From Hydrangea macrophylla (Eukaryota > Streptophyta > Magnoliopsida > Cornales > Hydrangeaceae), in NCBI GenBank assembly GCA_033977485.1, contig CM066992.1, positions 102,684,140 through 102,748,139 on the forward strand: a DNA stretch of 64,000 bases, in the 5' to 3' direction. This document shows positions 33,240-44,800 of the stretch, piece by piece (the stretch's first letter is position 1; every line of letters begins with the position of its first letter). The notes beneath the pieces are model-generated. The model saw only the letters and a program-made list of their open reading frames with translations. It was not told the origin of the DNA and searched no databases. The position numbers and the translations under genes are program-made.

Positions 33240-34310
33240 AACATTTCGTCACTAAAGAAAGAAAATTCGTCGACAAATTAAGGTAATTACGAACGAGAAA
33301 AAATAAAGCAATTTTCTCTTCCCAACGGCCTAATTTAGAAGGGTTGCAACTAGCAGGGTGGTCCGAGTAGAGCTACATAAGTTTGTCCAGATTTGGCCTG
33401 AGCTTTAGCAAAGTCTGTATAAGCTCGATCACTTGAGCTCGACCTCTAACTCTCTAAGCCAATCAATTCATATATGCCAAAGTAGTCTAACCCAAACTCA
33501 ATTTATTATCATACATATAATTGAAACACATATTAACTAAATGGAACATATGGCTCGATCGGGTTGTTGCTTGATATTCTGACAAGTAATGCTAAGAGAT
33601 ATTCACAAAAGGATATGACTTCCTATGTAGTAGGGTGCCACATCATCTTTTTTAGCATCTCTAGCTTGGCTATTCTTTTGTGGGTCTAGCATTGCTCTTA
33701 CTCTATTCTATCAGCTGAAAGCAGGTTGGATTTTCCATTTTTAGCTCATGCCCATAGCAAAGTTTTGTAAATTAAAGATTAATGCCTCAACTGCTCCGTT
33801 TGGGTTAGGCCTTGATTATTAATAACTAATTGTCACAACTTCACCGTCAATCTTATCTTAAGAAGAATGATTTTATACAGTGAAAAGGTGCAGCATGACA
33901 TGAAAAGGGGTGAGGGAGATTCAAAGGTTCAATAATCACTTAATCAGTTAAAAAAGAGTAGTAGGTCCCGATGTTAATTAAACTTTTTAGATTCAATAGA
34001 GATTGCAGTGCGAATTAATAGAAATTGATAAATTATTAACCACGATGTAAAGTTAATTTACTTTGTTTCCTTGTTGGGTGATACATAGCTTGATCCGAAA
34101 AAAAAATGAATGAAAATCCAAAGAAAAGATTTTGCATTGTGTGGCAAGTAGCTTAAGGGAAATGAAAACTTAACCATTAAATATTCCAACCAAATGGGGG
34201 TAATGGACATCATGAAAAAGTATAATAACTCCATTGTATGTTTAAATATCCACCCAAATTTATAATGTAATTATTTCACAAAAAGTAATGAAAAATTACT
34301 AAGTGAACCC
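33240..34310. other. No gene recognised
   Basis: Intergenic AT-rich DNA upstream of the permease gene. No coding frame or clear repeat was found. Confidence 0.6.
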
Positions 34311-34528
34311 ATTCACACCTCATCATCACGTTGACATAGTGCGACATCTCAATTATATGGAGTCATGTGACCACTAATGCATGATAATTACTTGCTAATT
34401 TTAAGCAAGTCGTGACCACTCTATTTCCAAGGACACTTCCTTCCCTAATTGTCATGTCCTAATTTTAGTGGTCACATGTAATATTAGGGTGTCACACCAT
34501 GCCGACGTGGTATGATGACCCTCTGAAT
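34311..34528. mobile_element. MITE-like inverted-repeat element
   Basis: Imperfect inverted arms: ATTCACACCTCATCATCACG at the left matches ATTCAGAGGGTCATCATACC read from the right, and CATGTGACCACTAA occurs in both arms. About 218 bp; the target duplication is not clear. Confidence 0.6.
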
Positions 34529-36280
34529 AACTTCTCCAAAGAGTGCTCATGGCTTTCTCATTAACCGCTTAAAAATTGAATCCTATAATGGAATGGCAAG
34601 CATAATATGTACCTTATACCTACTAGTATAGAAAGATCGAGAAAGGGAAGGCCACTAAAAATATTCAGCAGCAATAATTACAGAAAAACCTACAAAGTTT
34701 CTTAATTAAAATAATTTCATAAGGGTAAAATGTCCTCTCACAAAAAATTAATTGCTCTTAATCACTCACCCCACTCTCTCTCTCCTACTTGTTCTCCGAA
34801 AGTGAGTACCATCCTTCTAGTTGCAGAGAATGCTAACTAGACAAAAGGTATATTCCAACAAGCTTAGGTGTAAGTCGTGTTTTAAATGGCAAAAAAAAAA
34901 AAAAGAGGACAAGGTTGTGCAATAAAAATTCATTAAATGACAAATAAGTTGTAAACTGAAAAAAGCATCTTCAACCCAATTTCTAATAAGTTGATTTTTG
35001 GGCCTTGAATAAGTTTAAAAAAGATATACGTTTTAAAGCTACAAACGACAAACACTTCATTTGATCAGCTCTTTCTAAACTATAAGCTATAATTTATAGC
35101 TTATAAATTGTAACAACAGGGCCAAAGTTTATTACACTATTAAGCTTAAATAATGTCTTACATCTCCGTTTCCGGTAGCCAAATCCAAAATAAAAGAGTG
35201 GTTTGTAGACTTAATTTGTTCTATTTCACCGTCCAGTCCAAATGCTTTCTCGTTTTGTTGTGCTTCTCTAAACCTTGTTGGTACATAACCTATGGACTAA
35301 CAAATTAAACGAACCCACCCGTAAATGTGGGCGTCGAAAAGAATCTAGTTGGTAGTATTTTTTTTTTTTTTTCCTTCTTCTAATATTAGTGAGTGTGTTT
35401 AACAGCGCTCAAAATCGATTAGCTAGTGAGTGTATTTAACCGCATCAAAATCGATTAGTGAGTGTACACGTACTTAACAGCATTAATTCAAACCCAATTT
35501 AAGTTTAGAGCATACTTGAGCAATTTTTTTGTAAAAATCGAGAAGGGGTTACACTTAGAAATCACAAGCATGACCTATATTAAGCATGGGTCAAGTAAAA
35601 ACCCAAGCTAGACTGGACTTGGACTTGGACTAGACTGATCGTGCTTGACATACTTGAGTAAACTCTGTTGAAACTTAGGCTGAACATGAACAAACCAACA
35701 GACAAGTCTAGACCATTGATTTGAAACTCTAAAACAACCTATCTTCGAAACTTTTAATTCTCATCTGAAAATAACTCCTTAATCTTAAGTACAAAAATGA
35801 TTAGTCGTTATACCATTAATTTTCAACTTGCGTCCTAGTTTAATCTTGAAACTTAATATATATTCACTTTTAAGTAAAAATAAATAAATAGAGTGATTGA
35901 TTTTTTTAGGATTCATTTTTAAGCATTCTTAGAAGGGGGTATATACTCTACTAATCTAATATACTGAGAAGGGAACTTGAATTTCTTGGGATCTCAAACT
36001 TCATGAATATATATATATATATATATACACATTTAGTTCATTTCAGTGATACTTTAAAAAGAAAGTTCATGTTAGTAAAATTTGAAACCAGATATACAAA
36101 ATACAAATGCTTTATAAGATATCTCTAACCATCAATTATCTTTCTCGAATGTAAACAATTTTAATTTAAACTCAATTTCAACTACTAGCCACAACCACTA
36201 TGATTTTATCTACTACTCTCTTTTGGCAACATGGAAACAAAGAGGACCATTACCTAACACTGAGCCATGATTTTTTTTTT
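34529..36280. other. No gene recognised; short tandem repeat
   Basis: Three partial copies of AGTGAGTGT-TTTAAC...AAAATCGATTAG lie at 35386-35480. Otherwise AT-rich and non-coding. Confidence 0.55.
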
Positions 36281-36610
36281 GAGTTAATTACACTTTATCC
36301 CCTGTGGTTTGACCCGATTTCACTTGACCCCGCCTTGACCCCACCCCCCCCCCCCCCCCCCTTGGTTTAAAATTGACTACTTAACTCTCATGTGCTTTCG
36401 GGTAAAGTGTTACCGCTAAAATTAGTGTTAAGTTGATTTTTTACTCCGAAAGCAGGGGGGGTTAAAGTGTCATCGGGGTAAACCATATGGGGTAAAGTAT
36501 CATTGGACCAAACCACAGGGGGTAAAGTGCTCACTAATTTTAGCGGTGACACTTTACCCAAAAGCACAGGGGTTAAGTGGTCAATTTTAAATCACAAGAG
36601 GATAAAGTGA
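36281..36610. mobile_element. Inverted-repeat element related to 36730-36976
   Basis: Begins GAGTTAATTACACTTTATCC and contains reverse-complement blocks such as GGGGTAAAGTG and CCAAACCACAGGGGG. A C-tract at 36343-36361 interrupts it. The right boundary is approximate. Confidence 0.5.
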
Positions 36611-36729
36611 CATCGGAAGCACAACATTAATACTCTTCTGATCTTACCTTTAACTCTAGGGCATTACCCCTACTCTATTTCATGTTGAGTGTACGTATTT
36701 TTCTTCCCTAGTTTTGTATTTTAAAATTA

Positions 36730-36976
36730 GGGTTAATTATATTTTATCCTCTGTGGTTAGACCTATTTTCACTTTACTCTTTTGTGATTTAAAAGTGGAC
36801 ACTTAACCCCTCTGTGGTTTTGTAAAGTGAAACTACTAAAATTTCTCTCCAAATAGCCTCATATGGAGATTAAGTGTTGAAATTAGCTCTACATAAGAGA
36901 GTTTAAGTGTCAAAATTAATCACACATAGGTACTTAACCCAAAGTCAAACGACAGGGGGAAAAGTGTAATTAACCC
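36730..36976. mobile_element. MITE with GGGTTAATTA termini
   Basis: 247 bp starting GGGTTAATTATATTTTATCC and ending in the inverted AGTGTAATTAACCC, with a second inner inverted block around CTGTGGTT/GACAGGGGG. This is a common type of plant MITE end. No target duplication is seen. Confidence 0.65.
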
Positions 36977-37295
36977 TTTTTTTGTTTGTTATTTTCGACG
37001 AATGGGTGATTAATGTTTCTTTTTCAATTTTAAAACTAATTAAGTGGTAGCATGTCAATTTTCCATTCAAGGCTATGCCATTAACATATGACAAAGGACA
37101 TTTTGGTAAATATGCGGTATTTCCTAGACAAACCTACTTCATTTGGAAAGTGGAGTCTCCTCTTGCGTGACTAGACCTAAAAAAGAGGTTTGAAGCCAAT
37201 TGGGCCAATATTGCTTGCTGACTCCCCAGCCACAATAAACAGAGCCCAAACACATGTTTGGTTTCCCGAAAGTCTACCAAATAGGGCAAAACCAC
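36977..37295. other. No gene recognised
   Basis: Short intergenic stretch without recognisable features. Confidence 0.55.
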
Positions 37296-38111
37296 CTTGA
37301 CTTCAGGGATGTCAAAATGGCCCATAGGGCCCGGCCCGGTCCTATATTGATCAAGCTTGGGCTTTGGCCCACGGTCTTCTACTCTCTTTCGGGGTGAGGC
37401 GGGGCGGGGCGGGCTTTGGACTTAGGGCCTCGGGCCTTGCAGAGTCATGCCTAAGTTGTCTTTTTTAATTAATTATAAGATATATAAATACATCATAAAT
37501 ATGTAAACAAGTAAAAAAGTAATGGAAGATATAAATGTTTAGAGTCTAATTAAATAAATAAAAATAAAAAAATATTACATTATATTAAAAAAAAAATTAG
37601 AAATAAAAATGATTACGCCCCAAATTTGGCATTACTCCTATGTAATATTGTATTATATCCTTAAATTATTCGAGTAACACTACGTTTTTTTTTTCCTAAA
37701 TGGTTCTCAAACACATTTGGTAGTGGGCCCACCTTCAATAATAGTAGGACCACTTCAATATCATCTGGTCAAAGTAGGCTCATTGTCACACATTTTTTGG
37801 AAGCATAGCATTACTCAATTTACTCGCAAGCTAGCAATACTACAAATTTTGTCACTTGCAATTTTGATTATTATAAACTCCTGGAAATGACAGAAATTAA
37901 TTGTTGGAAAGCTTCTGGGTTTGATTGGGCCGGGCTTCAAGTTGAGCTTGATCGGGTCGGGCTTGGGTTTCAAGAGATAGACCCAGGCCATATATGGGGA
38001 TGTAAGGGACTAGGGCCGGGCTGGCCCTACCTCGGGCTTGGGCCGGGCTTAAGGCCCACTTTTTCGGGCTGCCCGTCCAGCCAGGCTTCTTTTTACATTC
38101 TTACTTGACTT
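37296..38111. mobile_element. Non-autonomous hAT element with 8-bp target duplication
   Basis: The element (37304-38103, 800 bp) begins CAGGGATGTCAAAATGGCCC and, read from its right end, TAAGAATGTAAAAAGAAGCC. A perfect 8-bp duplication, CTTGACTT, flanks it (37296-37303, 38104-38111), as expected of hAT transposons. The ends are rich in GGGCCGGGC-type inverted repeats. There is no transposase frame. A smaller MITE (37672-37816) lies within. Confidence 0.85.
37672..37816. mobile_element. MULE-type MITE nested in the hAT element
   Basis: Begins GAGTAACACTACG and ends GGAAGCATAGCATTACTC, like the better-preserved copy at 60499-60674. The flanking 9-mers AAATTATTC and AATTTACTC match at 7 of 9 positions, suggesting an aged target duplication. 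Confidence 0.65.
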
Positions 38112-38398
38112 GTACCAAATAGTTCCAAGTCGCAACACCCCCCCCCCCCACCACCACCTTTTTATTTATTTATTTTTTCTCTCTTTCTAATTTCGTATTA
38201 ATAATTGATCATGATACAAAGGCTTGGGCTTCAAGAGATAGACTCAGGCTCTATTCGGGGATGTAAGGGCCTAGAGCCGGACTGACCCTACCTCGGGCTT
38301 GGGCCGGGCTTGAGGCCCATTTTTTCGGGCTGCTCGTCCGGCCGGGCTTCTTTTTACATCCTTACTTGGCTTGTACCAAATAGTTCCAAGTCAAACAC
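37960..38398. repeat. Local tandem duplication; second copy interrupted by G2
   Basis: Copy A (about 37960-38220) contains the right end of the hAT element and then a C-tract and TCTAATTTCGTATTAATAAT. Copy B starts at about 38221 and matches through GTACCAAATAGTTCCAAGTC. It is then interrupted by G2 (38417-59336) and resumes at 59337 with a C-tract and the same TCTAATTTCGTATTAATAAT. Confidence 0.8.
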
Positions 38399-38416
38399 AC
38401 ACACACACACACACAC

Positions 38417-39331
38417 TGTCACGCCCCGGATCCACACATACGAATCTAGGTCACGTGGCACGCCATCAAGGCTTACCAAAATGATTAAAGTTCCCAAAAA
38501 TGACCTTAATAAAAGTTTTGCTCCAAAACAACCAACTTCCAAATAGTTTTTCAAAGGTTACATTAAACACATACCCAAACACGCCTTAACGAGTTTTGTT
38601 TCCAAAAGTAACAGTTTCGTAGGTCAATGGGTCCCAAAAGGTACCTCCATGCCTAATTAGAAGTTGTTCCGAACATTGGAAGTAGGAGTTTGAAATTTCT
38701 GGCAGGGGATATTTTGACTGGTCGAATTGCCCTGCTCGACCGGTCGAATAGGGTCTGGGCAGAATCTTAACCTCCAAAAGACCGTTTTCACAATTGCCGG
38801 CATTTTTTCGCAAACACCGCTAATTACCGGCGCTTCCTAATAAACGCCGTTAATTCTCGCCGCTTCCGCGACAAACGTCGTTAATAAAATAATACTCATA
38901 ATACCAAAAGAGCCAAACTAAACAAAACTATTTCAAACCAACTCCTTTCAAACCAAAACCATTTCAACCAATGCATTTCAAACCAAAACCATTTCAAAGC
39001 TTTGTTAAACATTTCAAAGACTTATAAAAACATATATATCCATTTATACAACCACCATAAACCCGTCCTGGATTGCAAGTATCAAAAGTACAAGTTTCAC
39101 ACATCTCGGCAACCAAGGTCCTAAGGTGAACCAAGTGCCGTACTCGCATATATAACAAGTCCTATTACAAGTCGCACGGTTAAACAACCGGCATGAGTTA
39201 AACATATATTACAACATGAATCAAGTTCTATAAACATAGGGAGCTTCCGCCCATTACTCGCCTCATTACCCGCGATTCTCTCCTCCGGTCCTTGCCCCTG
39301 AATGGTTATTTATATAACCACAGATATATGG
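38417..39331 (-). mobile_element. G2 3' LTR, distal part
   Basis: Begins TGTCACGCCCCGGATCC and matches the right LTR from 57130 up to the ...AGATATATGG block, where 34 unmatched nucleotides and then G1 begin. A GACCGGTCGAA-type palindrome pair lies at about 38716-38752. Confidence 0.88.
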
Positions 39332-39365
39332 GTTGCCTTCCCGCGCGCGAAGCGAATGGGCGCTG
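39332..39365. other. 34-nt GC-rich filler at the G1 insertion junction
   Basis: Absent from the other G2 LTR (between GATATATGG and ATTTGTTTAAG) and from the G1 LTR end. It includes CGCGCGCGAAG, a string also present in the G1 LTR GC-rich array. Confidence 0.7.
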
Positions 39366-39965
39366 TGTCACGCCCCGACGTAGCATAATTCAGGAAAGCA
39401 TTTAATTTCCTTTATGGACTCGTAGGTCGTGACAAGTGAGTATGACCAATTATCCCTGCAACAAATAACTTAACAACATTTCTAGAGCAAAGGATACTAA
39501 CAAAACATAACCTCCACAATTAAAACTTACTAACTATTACAGCAGTCATAAACTTAGGCACAAAACGCCTTATTCAAATGTCTAAAGCTAGTTTATTACA
39601 AACCCAAATTAAAAGACATAGGAAATATAAAGCAGCCTCCTGAAAAGTCTCCTGACTCTAAGTAGCATAGTCAAATACCCTGGCTGCTCCTGACCCTGAA
39701 AATCTGGACATACCGTCCAGGACGCATCAACGCCGTCAGCTTATGAAAGCTGGTGAGCAAAATAAACAAGTACTCGCAATGTATATATAAGCATATAACC
39801 AATAGTGCAAATCAACTTTAAAAGCAATGGTTTCAAGGTTCCAATTCCAACATAAGCCATGGGGGAATAAAGAAAGCAATAACTATGCGACCATGCATGA
39901 ACAATGTATTATCTCATCTTTCTGACTCTTTTCTCTCAACAAAACTCAACACAACCAAACCATTA

Positions 39966-40324
39966 TCTCAGATACCAGGAATACTATCCGATTGATATCC
40001 AAAACAGCACACCAAACTATCGCTTCAGATACCAGGAATAATATCCGATCGATATCTAAGCCACACTCAAAACCATCATTTCGGATACCAGGAATAATAT
40101 CCGATCAATATCCAAAACAAGCGCCTTAGATACCAGGAATAATATCCGATCGATATCTAAGCCGTACACCACACTATCACCATCGCTTCGGATATCAGGA
40201 ATACTATCCGATCAATATCCGAAACGCACGCCTTAGATACCAGGAATACTATCCGATCGATATCTAAGTCATACACAACACTGTCGCCTCCAATACCAGG
40301 AATACTATCCGATCGATATTGAGG
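39966..40324. repeat. Array of seven tandem hairpins with compensatory arms (left LTR)
   Basis: Seven units spaced about 45-60 bp share a constant centre, CCAGGAATA(A/C)TATCCGAT, flanked by inverted arms that differ between units. Units 4 and 6 use CTTAGATA with TATCTAAG, unit 5 uses TTCGGATA with TATCCGAA, and unit 7 uses CCAATA with TATTGAGG. Arm changes on one side are matched on the other. The array lies about 1.1-1.5 kb downstream of the LTR TATA box in the transcribed direction. Confidence 0.85.
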
Positions 40325-40618
40325 TCGCACACCAGACCGCCACCCTTTACTCTTTTCACGCTTTCTCACACACATGCATGTTGACACAACCTCAACCCTA
40401 ATATGTATGTCAATGTTTCATAAATAACACCATTAATAAATCACAAAGCCGGATAATCCTATGAGCATAAATTTTGGCCTTAGTTGTTCTATTTCGTACA
40501 ATTCTTAAAACATAGACCTTTAAAACAATATTTTTTTGCCAAACTGTTCTTTAAAAACTTTTAAAACATTTTCCAAACAGTCCCTAATAAGAAAACATAG
40601 AAACTGCTCAAACTGCCA

Positions 40619-40763
40619 GGTCGCGCGAGCGGGTCGCGCGAGCGAAGGGGAGAACAAATCGCGCGAGCGGATCGCGCGCGCGAAGGGGAAAAACAGGTCG
40701 CGCGAGCGGATCGCGCGCGCGAAGGGGGGGGATGGTCCGCGCGAGCGGGTCGCGCGCGCGAGT
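40619..40763. repeat. CGCGCGAGCG minisatellite (left G1 LTR)
   Basis: About eight units of (G/A)TCGCGCG(A/C)GCG interspersed with AAGGGGA spacers. Very CpG-rich; the count and order of units differ from the other LTR. Confidence 0.9.
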
Positions 40764-41462
40764 TCTTGCAGAATGTCATCTTCTTCGTTTTCTCCCCTGT
40801 TTCTAGTTTTCAAATTGATTTTACCCATTTCTGTTTTCTGTTCGTACCAGGACATGTAATATATGAATCTCTTCGGTTTTCCGCGTAGATTAAGAATACG
40901 CGATCAATTTTAACTAACACGGATTATATCTCTAAATATTCGCGATTAAAGTGAGGGTGTCAAAACTTAAAATCAACGGTACGTCGCGATATGGATGAAT
41001 TACTGCGTAGGATTCGAACCGTAATCTATTGGGACAAAGATCTTCCAAAATCAATTCACGGAATTGAATTTGGTTGAGTTTGACAAAACTCCAATTTTAA
41101 GCTTTAATGGTGATTTCATATATATACATATATACATACATATACATACTGCAATACACATATATATACATTGGGAGTGAGTTTATAATACTCACAGAGG
41201 GCAATTACACAGAGAATTTGAGACAGATAAATTCCACCGTTAATTCCGTCGTCCAACTCTACTCCTCCGTTCTTGATATTGATATATCAATATATATATA
41301 ACTATGAATGTGTGTATGAGTATGTATATACTGTATTGTGTGTGTGTTTGTATCTTGAGAGAATAAGAGAAAGATTGAGAGAAATGAGGGAGATTTAGAG
41401 ATGCAGAGAGTTGTGTGGGAGAGAATGAGAGACACTGTGTGATTGAGAGAGAGAGAGCAACG

Positions 41463-41474
41463 TATATATATAAA
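41463..41474 (-). promoter_or_regulatory. Probable G1 LTR TATA box (second copy at about 48630-48641)
   Basis: The minus strand reads GGGTTTATATATATACG. Downstream in the transcribed direction is a pyrimidine-rich stretch (CTCTCTCTCAATCACACAG) typical of plant transcription starts. Confidence 0.6.
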
Positions 41475-41848
41475 CCCAATGTTTTGGGCTCCAAGCAATG
41501 GGTAGAAAATACCCGGTGAGGTTGAGCTCACGTGCTCCCTCACCCAAGACGCGGTATAAGGCGCAGATTAAAACATAAACTGGTATTTTACAGTTGAAAA
41601 TAAAATGCAGAAAATTATATTAACATAGGAATTAAATTCCCGGTTATACAAAAATATAGATATCGATTTTGAAACCATAGAAAATATTTTGGAAATTACA
41701 GTTTGACCCCAGTTAATTATTACAAAGAGAAATTAGATTAACATACTCATGGAAATGAAACGCAATATTTATTTATTAATGATAATAAAATACAGGGCGT
41801 TACACCCTACCCACCTTAACAGAGATTTCGCCCCAAAATCTGAGCTAA

Positions 41849-44800
41849 CTAGTCCTGAAACAACTCGGGGTATCTAGTCCTCATGTCTGACTCTAACTCC
41901 CACGACGCCTCTCCTTCGTCATGATGCCTCCACTGAACCTTAACCAAAGGAATGTCTCTTCTTCTCAGCCTCTTGATACTCTGGTCAAGAATCCTCACAA
42001 GTCTATCCTTGTAGACAACACTCTGACTCGTCTCAATATCATCAAAATTAACCACATGTGAAGGATCCCGTATGTATTTCCTTAACATACTGACATGGAA
42101 CACATTATGAACACCAGACATCTTTGGTGGCAACGCGAGCCGATAAGCCACTTTCCCAACACGCTCCAATACCTCGAATGGTCCGATGAAACGAGGTGCC
42201 AACTTCCCTCTCTTCTGACCAAAACGTACTACTCCCCGAACAGGTGAAACCTTAAGGAGTACGTGATCTCCGACACTGAACTCCAAGTCCTTTCGACGCC
42301 GATCCGCATAACTCTTATGCCTACTCTGTGCAGTTGTCATCCTTTCCTTGACCAGTGAAATCTTCTCATTGGTCTCTCTCACCAAATCTGGTCCCAAAAG
42401 TTCTGTGTCTCCCACTTCCGTCCAACACAATGGAGATCGACATGGCCGTCCGTACAAATCTTCAAATGGTGCCATCCCAATACTCGAGTGATAACTGTTG
42501 TTATACGCAAATTCAACCAAAGGTAAGTGCATCTCCCAAGACTCTTCAAAGTCAATTGCACAAGCTCTCAGCATATCTTCCATAATCTGATTAACACGCT
42601 CGGTCTGTCCATCGGTCTGAGGATGGAATGCAGTACTCATCTTGAGCGAAGTTCCCATAGCCTTCTGCAAACTTTCCCAAAATCCCGAGGTAAAACGTGC
42701 ATCACGGTCTGATACAATCGACACAGGCGCACCGTGTAGTCGCACCACTTGTTGTAGGTACATTCGACTCATCCTTTCTACTGGGTAAGTCATATTGTAC
42801 GCGATAAAGTGTGCAGACTTCGTCAAACGATCCACAATTACCCAAATCGCGTCATGATTCTGTTGTGACCGGGGTAATCCAACCACAAAATCCATAGTTA
42901 TGTGCTCCCACTTCCATCCTGGAACAGGTAAGGGTTGCAACAATCCCGAGGGTCTCTGATGTTCGGCCTTCACTTGTTGACAAGTCAAAAATTTAGACAC
43001 AAACTCGGCTACTTCTCGCTTCATCCCTTCCCACCAGAAGTTTCTCTTCAAATCCTTATACATCTTTGTTCCTCCTGGGTGTACTGTCAGTCTCGATTTA
43101 TGTGCTTCTTCGAGAATATCTTTTCTCAAATCTCCTGAATCTGGTACACACAATCTGTCTCGACATCGGTATCCTCCATCGGCCCCAACCTTCCATTCTG
43201 TCGGGTCCTTCTCTAACATCTTTGCGAACCATACTTGAAACTTTTCATCTCCCTTCTGGGCTTCGATGATTTGACTCACAAGTGTTGGTTGTACTACGAG
43301 GCATCCAAAGTGATGTCCGCCACTTCCTTCAGAAATCTGCATATCAAATTCTGCGATTGTCTCTAAAGCTTCCCATTCCCTCAACATCAATGAAGCAATC
43401 ATTCCTCGAGGCTTCCGGCTTAGGGCGTCAGCGACTACATTAGCCTTACCGGGGTGGTACTCTAATGTGAAGTCGTAGTCCTTGATCAGCTCCATCCACC
43501 TACGTTGCCTCATGTTCAACTCCTTCTGAGTAAACAAATACTTAAGGCTCTTGTGGTCCGAGAACAAATCAAACTTCTCCCCGTAGAGGTAATGTCTCCA
43601 GATCTTAAGCTCGAACACTACTGCTGCCAGCTCCAAATCATGAGTTGGGTAATTCAATTCATTCGGCTTCAACTGTCGTGAACCATAGGCTATGACCTTT
43701 CCGTCTTGCATAAGGACACATCCCAATCCTTGATACGAGGCGTCACTAAAAATAGTGAACTTCTCATCATCCTTTGGTATTGCAAGCACTGGCGCTGTTG
43801 TCAATCTCTCCTTCAATTCCAGAAAAGCGCGTTCATGCTTATCAGTCCACTCAAACTTCAAGTCTTTCTTAGTCAAACCAGTTAACGGGGCTGCTATCTT
43901 CGAGAAACCTTCTACAAATCTCCGATAGTAACCAGCTAGTCCCAGAAAACTTCTGACTTCTGTAGCATTGGTCGGCCGAGTCCAATTCGCCACTGCATCG
44001 GTCTTTGATGAGTCAACCGCGATTCCTTGCTGAGAGATCACATGCCCGAGAAACTTAACTTCCTGAAGCCAGAATTCACACTTGCTGAATTTAGCATATA
44101 GGCGGTGATCCTTGAGAGTCTGCAACGCGATCCTCAGGTGTTGTTCATGCTCTTCCTCTGACTTGGAATAGATCAAAATATCATCAATAAAGACAATAAC
44201 GAATTGATCCAAGTAGGGCTTGAATACTCTGTTCATCAAGTCCATAAACACAGCCGGAGCATTTGTCATCCCAAACGGCATCACTAAGAACTCATAGTGT
44301 CCGTATCTCGTCCTGAAAGCAGTCTTAGGTATGTCTTCCTTCCGCACCCTCAACTGGTGATACCCTGACCGTAGATCAATCTTAGAAAAGGTCGTGGCTC
44401 CTTGCAACTGATCAAACAGATCGTCTATCCGAGGTAAAGGATACTTATTCTTGATAGTAACCTTATTCAGTTCTCGGTAGTCAATACACAACCGCATTGA
44501 CCCATCCTTCTTCTTCACAAACAATACTGGTGCTCCCCAGGGTGAAGTACTTGGACGAACAAATCCCAACTTCTCAAGTTCTTGAACTTGTTCCTTCAGT
44601 TCCAACAACTCAGTAGGGGCCATCCTGTAGGGAACCTTGGTTATAGGTCGAGTACCTGGCACCAATTCCACACAGAATTCTATGTCCCTTTCCGACGGTA
44701 ATCCTGAAATATCTCGGAATACTTCCTCGAACTCTTTGATCACCGGTATTGATGATACTGTCACCTCTGCACTGAAAACCTCAATGTTTGCTAGGCATCT

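Larger units (their letters stand above)
39366..41804 (-). mobile_element. G1 3' LTR (2439 bp)
   Basis: Begins TGTCACGCCCCGACG and ends GGGCGTTACA (plus-strand view). It contains the covarying hairpin array, the GC-rich minisatellite and a TATA run at 41463-41474. The polypurine tract AAGGTGGGTAGGG (minus strand) abuts its inner end. Confidence 0.95.

Noticed and set aside
35314..35348. Hairpin CCCAC...GTGGG followed by CTAGT, resembling a Helitron end
   Set aside because: The stem is only 5 bp, the spacing to CTAG is 13 nt, and there is no sequence relation to the three clear ends.
35944..35990. CTCTACTAATCTAATATACT resembling a Helitron 5' end
   Set aside because: It lacks a matching downstream 3' end, and such AT-rich strings arise by chance.
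39966..40324. Regularly spaced repeats suggestive of a CRISPR array
   Set aside because: The units are hairpins with short variable spacers inside a plant LTR, duplicated in both LTRs. A CRISPR array is not expected in a plant nuclear genome.
40520..40859. Frames with repeated R-A-R-S-R-D or A-R-A-K-G motifs (also near 47676-48035)
   Set aside because: They read through the CGCGCGAGCG minisatellite on both strands and differ between the two LTRs, so they are not genes.
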